A DNA stretch of 64,000 bases from Onchocerca lupi. Taxonomy: Eukaryota > Nematoda > Chromadorea > Rhabditida > Onchocercidae. The DNA lies in assembly GCA_028564675.1 (NCBI GenBank), contig JAOVVO010000003.1, positions 372,001-436,000 of the forward strand, given 5' to 3'. Shown piece by piece: positions 36,281 through 44,810 of the stretch (within the stretch, counting starts at the first letter, position 1; the number at the start of each line of letters is the position of its first letter). Below the pieces are notes generated by a model. The model was not told the origin of the DNA, did not search any database, and worked only from the letters and a program-made list of their open reading frames with translations. Both the position numbers and the translations under genes were made by a program.

Positions 36281-38206
36281 ATGTATACGTATGACGTAGT
36301 GGTAGTAGGTGGTGGTCACGCTGGGTGTGAAGCAGCTGCGGCTGCAGTTCGCCTTGGTGCAAACACACTACTTATAACCCATAAAATTTCAACTATAGGA
36401 GAAATGTCCTGCAATCCAGCAATTGGAGGAATTGCAAAAGGTGTCGTAGTTAGAGAGATTGATGCTCTTGATGGAATAATGGGAAGAGCAATCGATCAAG
36501 CAAGCATACACTCAGTTATCTTAAACAGTAGCAGAGGAGCGGCAGTGTGGGGACCACGTGCACAAGCAGATCGAAAACTATATAAGAGAGCGATACAGGA
36601 GATTATTTTAAATTATAACAATTTAACAGTAAAAGAAGAGTCGGTTGACGATTTTCTTATTGAGAGTAATAGCAATGGAGAGCCGTACATTAAGGCCGTT
36701 GTAACAAGCTTAGGCGAGCGTATATTGACAAATAAAGTTGTTTTAACTACAGGGACTTTTCTGCAAGGTGTGATCCATATAGGTGAACAGACAATTCCTG
36801 CAGGAAGAATGGGAGATAAGTCTTCAATAGAACTTGTAAATACATTGAAAAAACATAATTTTGAATTAGGTAGATTACGTACCGGAACCCCACCAAGACT
36901 TGATCGTAATACTATAAACTGCTCAATATTGCAAGAACAAATAGGTGATAATCCACCTACGCCGTTTTCTTATCTGACAGAAAGAACTACCCAACCTCAA
37001 GTTTCATGTTTTATTACTTATACTAATGGAAATACACACAGAATAATTCGAGAGAATCTTCACAGGTCAGCTTCTTCATACCTGGATGACATTGTTGCAC
37101 CAAGATATTGTCCATCGATTGAAGCGAAAGTTAAAAAATTTGCAGAAAAAAATAGTCATCAAATATTTCTAGAACCGGAAGGACTTGACGATAATACTAT
37201 ATATCCGAATGGAATTTCAAATTCATTGCCTATTGAAGTACAGTACGAAATGATAAGAAGTATCAAAGGACTTGAAAATGCAGAGATATTAAAACCTGGA
37301 TATGCAATCGAGTATAATTATATTGATCCACGAGAGTTATTTCATACTCTAGAAACTAAAAAGGTTAAAGGGCTATATTTTGCTGGTCAAATTAATGGAA
37401 CTACTGGATATGAAGAAGCAGCAGGACAGGGAATTATTGCCGGAACTAATGCAGCACTTTCTGCAGCTGGAAAGGAAGGAGCTTTTGTTCTTCATCGTAC
37501 AGACTCATATATCGGTGTAATGATAGATGATTTAGTTACTAAAGGGGTAATAGAGCCTTATAGGTTATTTACCTCGCGTGCAGAATATAGACTAGCAATC
37601 AGATCAGACAATGCAGACAGAAGATTAACACAAAAAGGTTATGATATTTCCCTTGTATCGCATGAGAGATACTCTGTTTTACAAAGTAAACTTAAGTCTA
37701 TTAAGCAACTTAAGAAAAATTTAGAAAATCTAACAATTACTCCTGAGCAACTTAGGTTTTATGGTATAAAAACATCTTATGATGGAACGAGAAAAACAGC
37801 ACTAGATTTGCTTAGCTACCCCAATATCAACTGGGATAAATTACAAAAAATATGGTTGGGATTGGGTAGTGTTACGCACTGGAATGATACCATAATACAT
37901 GATGTAACTAAGAATGAGATACGCGAGGCAGTTGCAATTGAAGCAAAGTATAAACCTTATTTAATAAGACAAGAAGCAGATATGAAGTTTTTACGAGAGG
38001 AAACTAATACTCAAATTCCAATTAGCTTCGATTATTCACAAGTTCAAGGTTTATCAAGCGAAGTAATAGAAAAATTGCAGGCAATAAAACCAGCAACAAT
38101 TGGCATTGCAAAACAAATACAAGGCGTTACCCCAGCAGCAATAGTTAGCATATTGGTGTATTTGAGGAACAAAAAAATGAAAATAGCTGCTACTAATTCT
38201 GTGTAA
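36281..38206 (+). CDS. mnmG: tRNA uridine-34 5-carboxymethylaminomethyl modification enzyme
   Basis: 641 residues. The FAD-binding Rossmann motif is VVVGGGHAGCEAA, followed by MSCNPAIGGIAKG, GTPPRLDR and the conserved AGQINGTTGYEEAAGQG. With MnmE it modifies the wobble uridine of several tRNAs. The start ATG at 36281 is clear. pepP begins 8 bases downstream. Confidence 0.97.
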   Translation: MYTYDVVVVGGGHAGCEAAAAAVRLGANTLLITHKISTIGEMSCNPAIGGIAKGVVVREIDALDGIMGRAIDQASIHSVILNSSRGAAVWGPRAQADRKLYKRAIQEIILNYNNLTVKEESVDDFLIESNSNGEPYIKAVVTSLGERILTNKVVLTTGTFLQGVIHIGEQTIPAGRMGDKSSIELVNTLKKHNFELGRLRTGTPPRLDRNTINCSILQEQIGDNPPTPFSYLTERTTQPQVSCFITYTNGNTHRIIRENLHRSASSYLDDIVAPRYCPSIEAKVKKFAEKNSHQIFLEPEGLDDNTIYPNGISNSLPIEVQYEMIRSIKGLENAEILKPGYAIEYNYIDPRELFHTLETKKVKGLYFAGQINGTTGYEEAAGQGIIAGTNAALSAAGKEGAFVLHRTDSYIGVMIDDLVTKGVIEPYRLFTSRAEYRLAIRSDNADRRLTQKGYDISLVSHERYSVLQSKLKSIKQLKKNLENLTITPEQLRFYGIKTSYDGTRKTALDLLSYPNINWDKLQKIWLGLGSVTHWNDTIIHDVTKNEIREAVAIEAKYKPYLIRQEADMKFLREETNTQIPISFDYSQVQGLSSEVIEKLQAIKPATIGIAKQIQGVTPAAIVSILVYLRNKKMKIAATNSV

Positions 38207-38214
38207 GGTATTCT

Positions 38215-40035
38215 ATGTTAAAAATCGAGGAATTTCGTTCTTTTATGCGTAAAATAAATGTAGATGTATTTATGCTACATACTAAAGATGAATATTTAAA
38301 TGAGCATTCAGATGAATTAATTAAATTATGTGGCTTTACAGGGACAAATGGACTGCTCATTGTTACAAAAGACAACAAGTGCCCGTTTTTTACAGATGGA
38401 CGTTATATCGTACAAGTCCATAACCAACTTGATCGAAATACTTTTCAAGTATATAATATACAAGAAGAGGATCCATGCGAATGGGTGAAAGCAAATCTAA
38501 CATTGAGCACTTCATTAGGTTATTACTCGCAGCATTTTACCGTAAAAGAAATAAGGAAATACGAAAATATTTGTAGATTGGTATCAGTATCCTATTCAAT
38601 TAAAAAAGAAAGTAATCATAAAGAACAAACTATAGTTTCGTATGCAGTTGAGTACTCCGGTGAAAGTAGTAAGAGTAAGTGTGAAAGAGTGGCGAAAAGC
38701 ATAAGTAAAGAAACTGAAGCGGTTCTCCTAACTGATCCAAATTCAATTTCATGGTTATTAAATCTAAGAAATGAAAATGCTAAGTATACTCCATGTATAT
38801 TAGGCCGTGTTATACTATATAAAAATGGTAATGTTGATTTATTTGTTCAAGACAAGGAATATTCAACTGTACAGGCAAATTTAGATAACCATATAAGTAT
38901 TTTTGATATTAACAAGCTAGAGAGTTCACTGTGCAAGCTAAATTCGGTAATGATAGATCCAAGCACAACTCCAATGAGTATTATGGCTATAATACAAAGT
39001 AAGCTGGTAGTTGAAAGAGATGATCCTTGTTTAATTTACAAAGCAGTGAAAAATCAAACTGAAATAGCTGGAGCTATAAATGCGCACATTAGGGATGGAG
39101 TAGCAGTAACAAATTTTCTATATTGGCTTGAAAGTAATATTAATAAGCCTCTTGTAAATTCAGATATTATTCAAACTGGCACTGAAACTCAGAAAAAAAA
39201 CGCAGATTCTAGCATCATGCGCTGGAATGACATCAAAAAGAATACTGATTTTTTGCTTAGGAAACCATTATGTGGTGAATCTAGTGGGATTACCGAACTT
39301 AACGCTGAAGAGAAACTCTTAGAATATAGAAAAGAACAGGATTTATTTAAGCAATTAAGCTTTCCAACAATTTCCGCATTTAATGAGAATGGAGCAGTAA
39401 TTCATTACCGTTCAAGCAGTAAGACGAATAAAATAATTCGGAAAAATGGATTGTACTTGATTGATTCTGGTGGTCAATACCTTAATGGTACAACTGATGT
39501 TACAAGAACTGTAGCAATTGGAAACCCAACCAATGAACAAATAACTCATTATACAATAGTATTGAAAGCTCATATTGCTGTAGCAAGTGTAGTTTTTCCT
39601 CTCAACACTACTGGTGGGGAGCTAGATGTATTGGCACGCACTCATTTATGGAATTTTGGAATGGATTATATGCATGGTACGGGACATGGAGTAGGAAGTT
39701 ATTTATCAGTCCATGAAGGACCACAAGCAATATCAAAAGGGAATAAAGTAAAACTTATGCCAGGAATGATACTTTCCAATGAACCTGGTTATTATATCCC
39801 AGGAAAATACGGAATAAGGATTGAGAATCTAATGTATATTGATAAACAAGAAAATGGCTTCTTAAACTTTAAACAACTTACTTCCGTTCCATACGATAGG
39901 AAACTGATAAATATACACATGCTTACTAAAAATGAAATTAAGTGGATAAATAGGTATCATCAGTTTGCTTATAAAAATTTAGAAAATGATATCAACGATA
40001 AGAAATGGTTAGAAAAAACATGTGCCCCTTTATAA
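38215..40035 (+). CDS. pepP: Xaa-Pro aminopeptidase (aminopeptidase P) with internal insert
   Basis: 606 residues: two creatinase-type N-terminal domains (1-300) and a pita-bread catalytic domain. Metal ligands are visible: D in LIDSGGQY, D in GTTDVTRT, H in HGTGHGVGSYL, E in LSNEPGYY and E in RIENLMY. It removes N-terminal residues before proline. Between FLYWLESN and ITELNAEEKL (about residues 308-358) lies an extra 45 or so residues that interrupt a segment normally joined by a short loop; its DNA carries a Wolbachia-type palindromic repeat. The frame is kept throughout. Confidence 0.94.
   Translation: MLKIEEFRSFMRKINVDVFMLHTKDEYLNEHSDELIKLCGFTGTNGLLIVTKDNKCPFFTDGRYIVQVHNQLDRNTFQVYNIQEEDPCEWVKANLTLSTSLGYYSQHFTVKEIRKYENICRLVSVSYSIKKESNHKEQTIVSYAVEYSGESSKSKCERVAKSISKETEAVLLTDPNSISWLLNLRNENAKYTPCILGRVILYKNGNVDLFVQDKEYSTVQANLDNHISIFDINKLESSLCKLNSVMIDPSTTPMSIMAIIQSKLVVERDDPCLIYKAVKNQTEIAGAINAHIRDGVAVTNFLYWLESNINKPLVNSDIIQTGTETQKKNADSSIMRWNDIKKNTDFLLRKPLCGESSGITELNAEEKLLEYRKEQDLFKQLSFPTISAFNENGAVIHYRSSSKTNKIIRKNGLYLIDSGGQYLNGTTDVTRTVAIGNPTNEQITHYTIVLKAHIAVASVVFPLNTTGGELDVLARTHLWNFGMDYMHGTGHGVGSYLSVHEGPQAISKGNKVKLMPGMILSNEPGYYIPGKYGIRIENLMYIDKQENGFLNFKQLTSVPYDRKLINIHMLTKNEIKWINRYHQFAYKNLENDINDKKWLEKTCAPL
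39201..39233. repeat. Palindromic repeat inside pepP
   Basis: ATTCTAGC (39207-39214) faces GCTGGAAT (39221-39228) as an 8-bp stem with one G-T pair. CGCTGGAATGACA at 39220-39232 is identical to the intergenic repeat at 30383-30395. It is in frame and part of the extra peptide in PepP. Confidence 0.6.
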
Positions 40036-40090
40036 ATAAAGGGAAAGCTTTTTACTCTTTAAATGAGTATTAATACAGGTGTAAAATGGG

Positions 40091-40129
40091 TATTATATAT
40101 TGTTTTTAAATTAAAAACAATATATAATA
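40091..40129. repeat. Perfect 19-bp-arm palindrome between pepP and a hypothetical gene
   Basis: Arms 40091-40109 and 40111-40129 are exact complements around a single A at 40110; the sequence is AT-rich (core TTGTTTTTAA/TTAAAAACAA). It could act as a terminator for pepP in which the T-run is inside the stem, or as a binding site. It is 30 bases before the next start codon. Confidence 0.7.
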
Positions 40130-40159
40130 AAAAGTACGTATTTCCAGGTAGGTGTAATT

Positions 40160-40531
40160 ATGATAGATAAAGTGCAGGAAGATGAGTTTATGAAACAGTA
40201 TATGGATACTTGTAAAGAACAAATAGAAAAATTAGCTAAGGATCCTGAGTTACTTAATCAAACCTTAAAACCATTTATGCAAATGTCTCAGCAGCTTATG
40301 GCTAGTAGTATGTTAGATGGATCTATGTCTAATAATATAGTATCTAATTTGAGCAGTATGGATATTACTCAGGTGATTGCTCAGATGAAGGAAATGATTG
40401 ATTACATAAAAAGCAACTATAAGGGGCTCATGAAAAAAGATAGTTCACAGATTCAAGAGCTTGATGAATCCAGTAGAAAGCTGAGAGGCTTAGTCAGGAA
40501 ATTGATAGAAAGAATTGAAAATAATAAATAG
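40160..40531 (+). CDS. Hypothetical helical protein, 123 residues
   Basis: I do not recognise the family. The protein is predicted all-helical, acidic to neutral and methionine-rich in the middle (PFMQMSQQLMASSMLDGSM), with no signal peptide or membrane helix and a basic C-terminal helix (SRKLRGLVRKLIERIENN). A GTAGGTG ribosome-site-like stretch precedes the ATG. It converges with fabH, whose stop is 14 bases away. Confidence 0.7.
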   Translation: MIDKVQEDEFMKQYMDTCKEQIEKLAKDPELLNQTLKPFMQMSQQLMASSMLDGSMSNNIVSNLSSMDITQVIAQMKEMIDYIKSNYKGLMKKDSSQIQELDESSRKLRGLVRKLIERIENNK

Positions 40532-40545
40532 TAGAGTTAGAGTTG

Positions 40546-41526
40546 TCAGTAGCGTAATAAAACAGAACCCCAGGTCAGACCTGCACCTATTGCAATTAAT
40601 AGCCCAAGGCTTCCTGGTTTTATCTTTGATCTTTGTATTGCATGATCAAGTGCTAGTGGAATTGATGCTGATGAGGTGTTTGCATGTTGATCAACCGTAT
40701 TAATCACTTTTTCTATAGGCAAATCTAGCTTCTTCACTACTGCTTCAACAATACGAATGTTTGCCTGATGAGGAGTTAACCAATCAATATCAGTAATCTC
40801 TAAATTATTGAATTTCAGTGCTTTCTCTACTGAAGCTGTTAATTTATCTACTGCATGTTTGAATATTGCCCTTCCTTTCATGCATATTTTTCCAGGACTA
40901 CCGGTTGAGGATATTCCTCCATCCGTGCATAATATATCTATATTGCCATCAGAGTATAGGTTAGTTGATACTATGCCACCATTTATGAATTTTTTTACTG
41001 TTTCACTACAATGCACTGATTTTATTACTATTGCGCCGGCACCATCACCAAATAGTACACAAGTTGATCTATCTCTCCAATCAACAATTCTAGACATTAT
41101 TTCAGCACCTATAACTAGTGCGTATTTAATGCTATTATTGGCTTTAATAAGCGAGTCGGCGACTGTAATTGCATATATAAAACCAGAGCATGCGGCTTGT
41201 ACATCAAAAGCAAACGCATTTTTACATTTTAGTCTGCTTTGCACAATAGTTGCACAGCTAGGAAGAGTTTTATCAGGTGTTGTTGTTGCTACTATGATTA
41301 AATCAATTTCATTTACTAAAATTTTAGCTTTTTCTATAGCATTTCTTGCTGCATTAACAGCTAAATCTGATGTTAATTCTTCTTTGTCTGCTATATGTCT
41401 TTGAATTATTCCTGTTCTCTGTCTAATCCATTCATCACTGGTTTTAACTATCGATGCAACATCATTGTTACTTAATATTTTTTTTGGTAAGTAAGATCCA
41501 GTGCTCAATATGAAACTTTTATTCAA
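40546..41526 (-). CDS. fabH: Beta-ketoacyl-ACP synthase III
   Basis: 326 residues. The active cysteine is C113 in VQAACSGFIYA; the histidine (WLTPHQANIRI) and asparagine (QHANTSSASIPLAL) of the triad are present. It condenses acetyl-CoA with malonyl-ACP to start fatty acid synthesis. It overlaps the end of plsX by 8 bases, the usual rpmF-plsX-fabH order. Confidence 0.97.
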   Translation of the reverse strand: MNKSFILSTGSYLPKKILSNNDVASIVKTSDEWIRQRTGIIQRHIADKEELTSDLAVNAARNAIEKAKILVNEIDLIIVATTTPDKTLPSCATIVQSRLKCKNAFAFDVQAACSGFIYAITVADSLIKANNSIKYALVIGAEIMSRIVDWRDRSTCVLFGDGAGAIVIKSVHCSETVKKFINGGIVSTNLYSDGNIDILCTDGGISSTGSPGKICMKGRAIFKHAVDKLTASVEKALKFNNLEITDIDWLTPHQANIRIVEAVVKKLDLPIEKVINTVDQHANTSSASIPLALDHAIQRSKIKPGSLGLLIAIGAGLTWGSVLLRY

Positions 41527-42568
41527 TGTGAACTACCTCACTAACTATTTTTTGATTTAAGTTTTCACTAATAGCGCTTACTGCAAATTTTATAGCGTGG
41601 GCAAAGGAAACAGCATCGGAATTTCCATGGCTCTTGATGACTACGCCATTGAGCCCTAAAAACATGGCTCCACTTCTAACTTTTGGATTAAAACGCGTTA
41701 ATACCCTGCTAAGTTTGGATTTCAATAATACACCAATGAGCACTTTTGTTGTCCACGAGTTGAACACTTCCTGCTTTATTAAATTAATAAAAGCACTAGC
41801 GGTTGCCTCAGCTGTTTTAAGCATTACATTACCAACAAAACCATCAGCAACAATCACATCAATATTGCCATCTAAAAATTCACTTGCCTCTATATACCCC
41901 CTAAAATTAATATTTGAAGTATTTTTGAGCAATTCAAAAGCTCCTCTTACTGAGTCAGTACCTTTAATTTCTTCTGTACCAATATTTAATAAAGCAACTT
42001 CAGGATTGTCAACTTTTAATGCTATTTTTGCAAATGTACTCCCCATCAACGCAAATTGAAATAATGAGTCAGCATTACAATCAACATTTGCACCAAGATC
42101 AAGTAATACAAAGCTTTTTGCCTTAGTTGGACAAACAGTCACAATAGCAGGACGATAGATGTTTGGCAGTATTCCTAGAATAAACCTAGAAATAGCCATT
42201 AATGCTCCGGTGTTGCCTGAAGATACTGCCCCAGAAGCCTTACCTTTTCTTACTGCTTCAATGGCTGCTTTCATGCTCGAATCCTTACGATGCCTTAGTG
42301 CAAAGGATGGTTTATCATTCGCAAGAACACTGTCAGAACAGTGGATCAACTCAGAATTATTACTTACCTTCTTATATTTTAAAAGTAAAGGAGATATTTC
42401 TTTCTGGTCTCCATAAATACGAAAAAAAATTTTAATTCCTGGGTCAATAAGGTTGTCCAAAAAAAAATTAGCACCTTGAATTACTGAGAGAGGTGCAAAA
42501 TCCCCCCCCATAGCGTCAAGTGCAACAACTATGTTATAGTTAACAGTAGGTAACATATCATGATACAT
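41519..42568 (-). CDS. plsX: Phosphate acyltransferase PlsX
   Basis: 349 residues. The N-terminal VALDAMGGDFAP, SSGNTGALMAISRF, DLGANVDC, NIGTEEIKGTD and DGFVGNVMLKTAE motifs identify PlsX. It makes acyl-phosphate from acyl-ACP for PlsY, the first step of phospholipid synthesis. It starts 5 bases after rpmF and overlaps fabH. Confidence 0.97.
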   Translation of the reverse strand: MYHDMLPTVNYNIVVALDAMGGDFAPLSVIQGANFFLDNLIDPGIKIFFRIYGDQKEISPLLLKYKKVSNNSELIHCSDSVLANDKPSFALRHRKDSSMKAAIEAVRKGKASGAVSSGNTGALMAISRFILGILPNIYRPAIVTVCPTKAKSFVLLDLGANVDCNADSLFQFALMGSTFAKIALKVDNPEVALLNIGTEEIKGTDSVRGAFELLKNTSNINFRGYIEASEFLDGNIDVIVADGFVGNVMLKTAEATASAFINLIKQEVFNSWTTKVLIGVLLKSKLSRVLTRFNPKVRSGAMFLGLNGVVIKSHGNSDAVSFAHAIKFAVSAISENLNQKIVSEVVHIE

Positions 42569-42573
42569 GATAG

Positions 42574-42756
42574 CTATTCTTTCTGTTGTTTGATGAAAAC
42601 ACGTTTTCCTTTATAACTGCCATCAATTGCTATATTGTGAGGTAACATAAATTCCCCAGTTGTTGTGCATACTACAATATTTTTAGGCTCAATAGCATGG
42701 TGAGAACGATGCATATTACGCCTTGATTTTGACTTTTTTTTCTTTGGTACTGCCAA
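42574..42756 (-). CDS. rpmF: 50S ribosomal protein L32
   Basis: 60 residues, starting MAVPKKKKSKSRRNMHRSHHA, which is the family hallmark (quoted in two runs: MAVPKKKKSKSRR and NMHRSHHA). L32 lies on the large subunit near the peptide exit. Zinc-ribbon cysteines are mostly absent, as in many proteobacteria. First gene of rpmF-plsX-fabH. Confidence 0.95.
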   Translation of the reverse strand: MAVPKKKKSKSRRNMHRSHHAIEPKNIVVCTTTGEFMLPHNIAIDGSYKGKRVFIKQQKE

Positions 42757-43513
42757 AACTTTTCTCCATTCTGCTATAAAAATTTAATCTATCAGTAACA
42801 TATTTTTTACAGTAAGTAAACAGTGATAGTAAAATAAGTAAGGCTTACCTATACAACTAATTCCTGCAAGTTTTAAACTGAAACATTTCAGTCAAAATAT
42901 ATTGAACTTAGAAGATACTTTACTATATAATAAAATTAATAAAAGCTTTAGTAAAACTAATTTTATGTTAAGGTAAGTGCAAAGTGATCTCTAGCATATT
43001 ATTAAGACAACATAGCAACAAGGTAGATCATAGAAGTAATCTTTTTCTCTTTACCGATTTTTCTTGGACTCAGAGGAGTTTTTATGGGAACAGTAATAGC
43101 TCTGTGCAAAACAATTCTGAGCGATTCTTAATTAGTCCAGTTTTAATTAATCTAATAATGCTGGAAAAGCTGTACTATCAATTATAGCAGAAACTAGTAC
43201 GATTGTATATTACTGAATAAATGGATGTACTTATAACTTTAAATATTAACTTCTTCAAATATTTAACCGTACCGAGAATTTTGACATCAGTTGTAGTATT
43301 CCATGTACTTATAACACATTCAGAATTTATTGAAATAAATAGTAAAGACTAAAATAAACTTAGAGCATCTTCCAAGGTTTCGCTTTGCTTAATTATTTTA
43401 CAGTTTAGAAAAGTAATATTTTTTAACTACAAAAGCTACTTTAATATCAGCAAAAAAGAGGTAAAGCAATTTTGCTATGTATGTACAAAATGAAAACTCT
43501 CTATTTTTATTAC
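42757..43513. other. Spacer between rpmF and ccmE
   Basis: AT-rich DNA. A 67-codon frame at 42984-43187 has no family signal and no ribosome binding site. No RNA gene, terminator or strong repeat recognised. The promoter of rpmF probably lies near 42790-42850 but I could not pick a convincing pair of boxes. Confidence 0.4.
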
Positions 43514-43900
43514 TTACTTCCGAGGCATATAATTCTCATCGTGCTTTGCGAATACTGTGTCTGCTAAAAAGGTTCCATTATCGAACATTTTACCTTGCAC
43601 AACAACACCACTTTTTTCTGAAAACATTGGTGGAAGTACTCCTTGATATTTTATTAAAACGCTTTTATTAAAATCTGTTACCTGGAAGATTACTTCATTC
43701 TCGTTGTGTATTACACTATTCTCAACGACCATTCCACCGATACGAATTAACTTTTGATTGTTTGGCAAAACTATCGCTTCACTTACTGTATAAAAAAATG
43801 AGATATTTTCTTTGAGTGCTATTAAGATAAGAAAAACTACACAATTTAAAAAGAAGGAGATTACTGAAGCTATAAGTAATCGCTTATGTTTTCTCTTCAT
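43514..43900 (-). CDS. ccmE: Cytochrome c maturation heme chaperone CcmE
   Basis: 128 residues with one N-terminal membrane anchor (about residues 8-29) and a periplasmic OB fold (FRIGGMVVENSV-like IRIGGMVVENSVI, then VLIKYQGVLPPMFSEKSGVVVQG, read in parts). The heme-binding histidine is H120 in VFAKHDENYMP. It carries heme to apocytochrome c. It overlaps the end of ccmD by 17 bases. Other ccm genes are separate; ccmC is at 55.8 kb. Confidence 0.95.
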   Translation of the reverse strand: MKRKHKRLLIASVISFFLNCVVFLILIALKENISFFYTVSEAIVLPNNQKLIRIGGMVVENSVIHNENEVIFQVTDFNKSVLIKYQGVLPPMFSEKSGVVVQGKMFDNGTFLADTVFAKHDENYMPRK

Positions 43901-44021
43901 TATTATTTTTCAGGCCCTCCAAAGTTTTTTCACTTTTAATATAGCAAGAAATAGTAAAAATTAATTCCCCAGCAATTAATACAAAACTAATGAGGTAAGC
44001 AAAAATTACATACGTATTCAT
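43884..44021 (-). CDS. ccmD: Heme exporter protein D (CcmD), 45 residues
   Basis: A small frame that is easily missed. Its ATG (44021-44019) overlaps the birA stop TGA as ATGA, and its end overlaps the ccmE start by 17 bases. The protein starts with a single membrane helix (NTYVIFAYLISFVLIAGELI, read as YVIFAYLISFVLIAGEL) followed by a short polar cytoplasmic tail (KSEKTLEGLKNNNEEKT). This size, topology and place immediately before ccmE are those of CcmD, which releases holo-CcmE from CcmABC. Sequence conservation in this family is low, so the call rests mainly on context. Confidence 0.8.
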   Translation of the reverse strand: MNTYVIFAYLISFVLIAGELIFTISCYIKSEKTLEGLKNNNEEKT

Positions 44022-44809
44022 AATGTACTACCAATAAACAATTTACCTGCATCAAAATAAAGTAAGCCTCCATCTTTTTGTTGTAGTGCCAACTTACCGT
44101 TTTTATCTATACCAATGAAAATTCCCTCATACAACTTGCCAGCTAATTTTACGCTGATTTGCTTGTTCATTTTGAATGCTTTTTTTAACCACATGTTTCT
44201 TATAGTACAAAACCCACCAAATATCCACTGTTTTCTTAGTTCATTAAAATTTATTATCAATTCTTTTAATAGATCTATGTTAGACGAAGACTCACCGTAA
44301 CTGCTAATACATGTTGTCCATGAAAACGGTGCATGATTAATGTTAATTCCAATTCCTATAACTAGCCAATTTGAATTAGATTTTTTTTCAAGCAATATTC
44401 CGCTTATTTTCCTACCATCTACCAGAATGTCATTTGGCCATTTATATTGAATGTTATCGTCATCTATAGATGACGATAACGTGTTGCCAACAGCAAGAGC
44501 AGTGACAAAAGTCAATTCTGTCAATTTACTTAAACTTTCTCTGTTATTCCAACATGCAATGCTGTAGTTCATTATTGGAATGATGCTAGTGTGATTATAT
44601 AAAAAGTCTATGATTAAACTTACATAAAAATTACCCTTTGGAGAAATCCAGCTTTTTCCAGTACGCCCTCTACCATCTGTTTGCTTATCGGCAATAATGA
44701 CAGTTTCGTTTGATATCCCTTTATCAATTAAGTCCAATGCTTTTCCATTGGTGCTAGAAACTTCTTTATAATGATAAATATGAAAACCTTCAAATGTTTT
44801 AGGGAACAC
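44018..44809 (-). CDS. birA: Biotin--[acetyl-CoA carboxylase] ligase
   Basis: 263 residues. The catalytic core includes ADKQTDGRGRTGKSWISPKG, YKWPNDILVDGRKISGILLE and VIGIGININH, which bind ATP and biotin. It lacks the N-terminal DNA-binding domain of E. coli BirA, so it is a ligase only. It follows nuoN after 1 base and overlaps ccmD. A perfect 28-bp palindrome lies inside the coding sequence at 44453-44480. Confidence 0.94.
   Translation of the reverse strand: MFPKTFEGFHIYHYKEVSSTNGKALDLIDKGISNETVIIADKQTDGRGRTGKSWISPKGNFYVSLIIDFLYNHTSIIPIMNYSIACWNNRESLSKLTELTFVTALAVGNTLSSSIDDDNIQYKWPNDILVDGRKISGILLEKKSNSNWLVIGIGININHAPFSWTTCISSYGESSSNIDLLKELIINFNELRKQWIFGGFCTIRNMWLKKAFKMNKQISVKLAGKLYEGIFIGIDKNGKLALQQKDGGLLYFDAGKLFIGSTL
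44453..44480. repeat. Perfect 28-bp palindrome within birA
   Basis: GTTATCGTCATCTA (44453-44466) is followed directly by its exact complement TAGATGACGATAAC. It encodes the Ser/Asp-rich SSSIDDDN loop before YKWPND. There is no loop base, so it could form a cruciform or bind a dimeric protein. Confidence 0.75.
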
Positions 44810-44810
44810 T

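Noticed and set aside
42984..43187. 67-codon plus-strand frame
   Set aside because: No ribosome site, no recognisable pattern; consistent with chance in AT-rich spacer.
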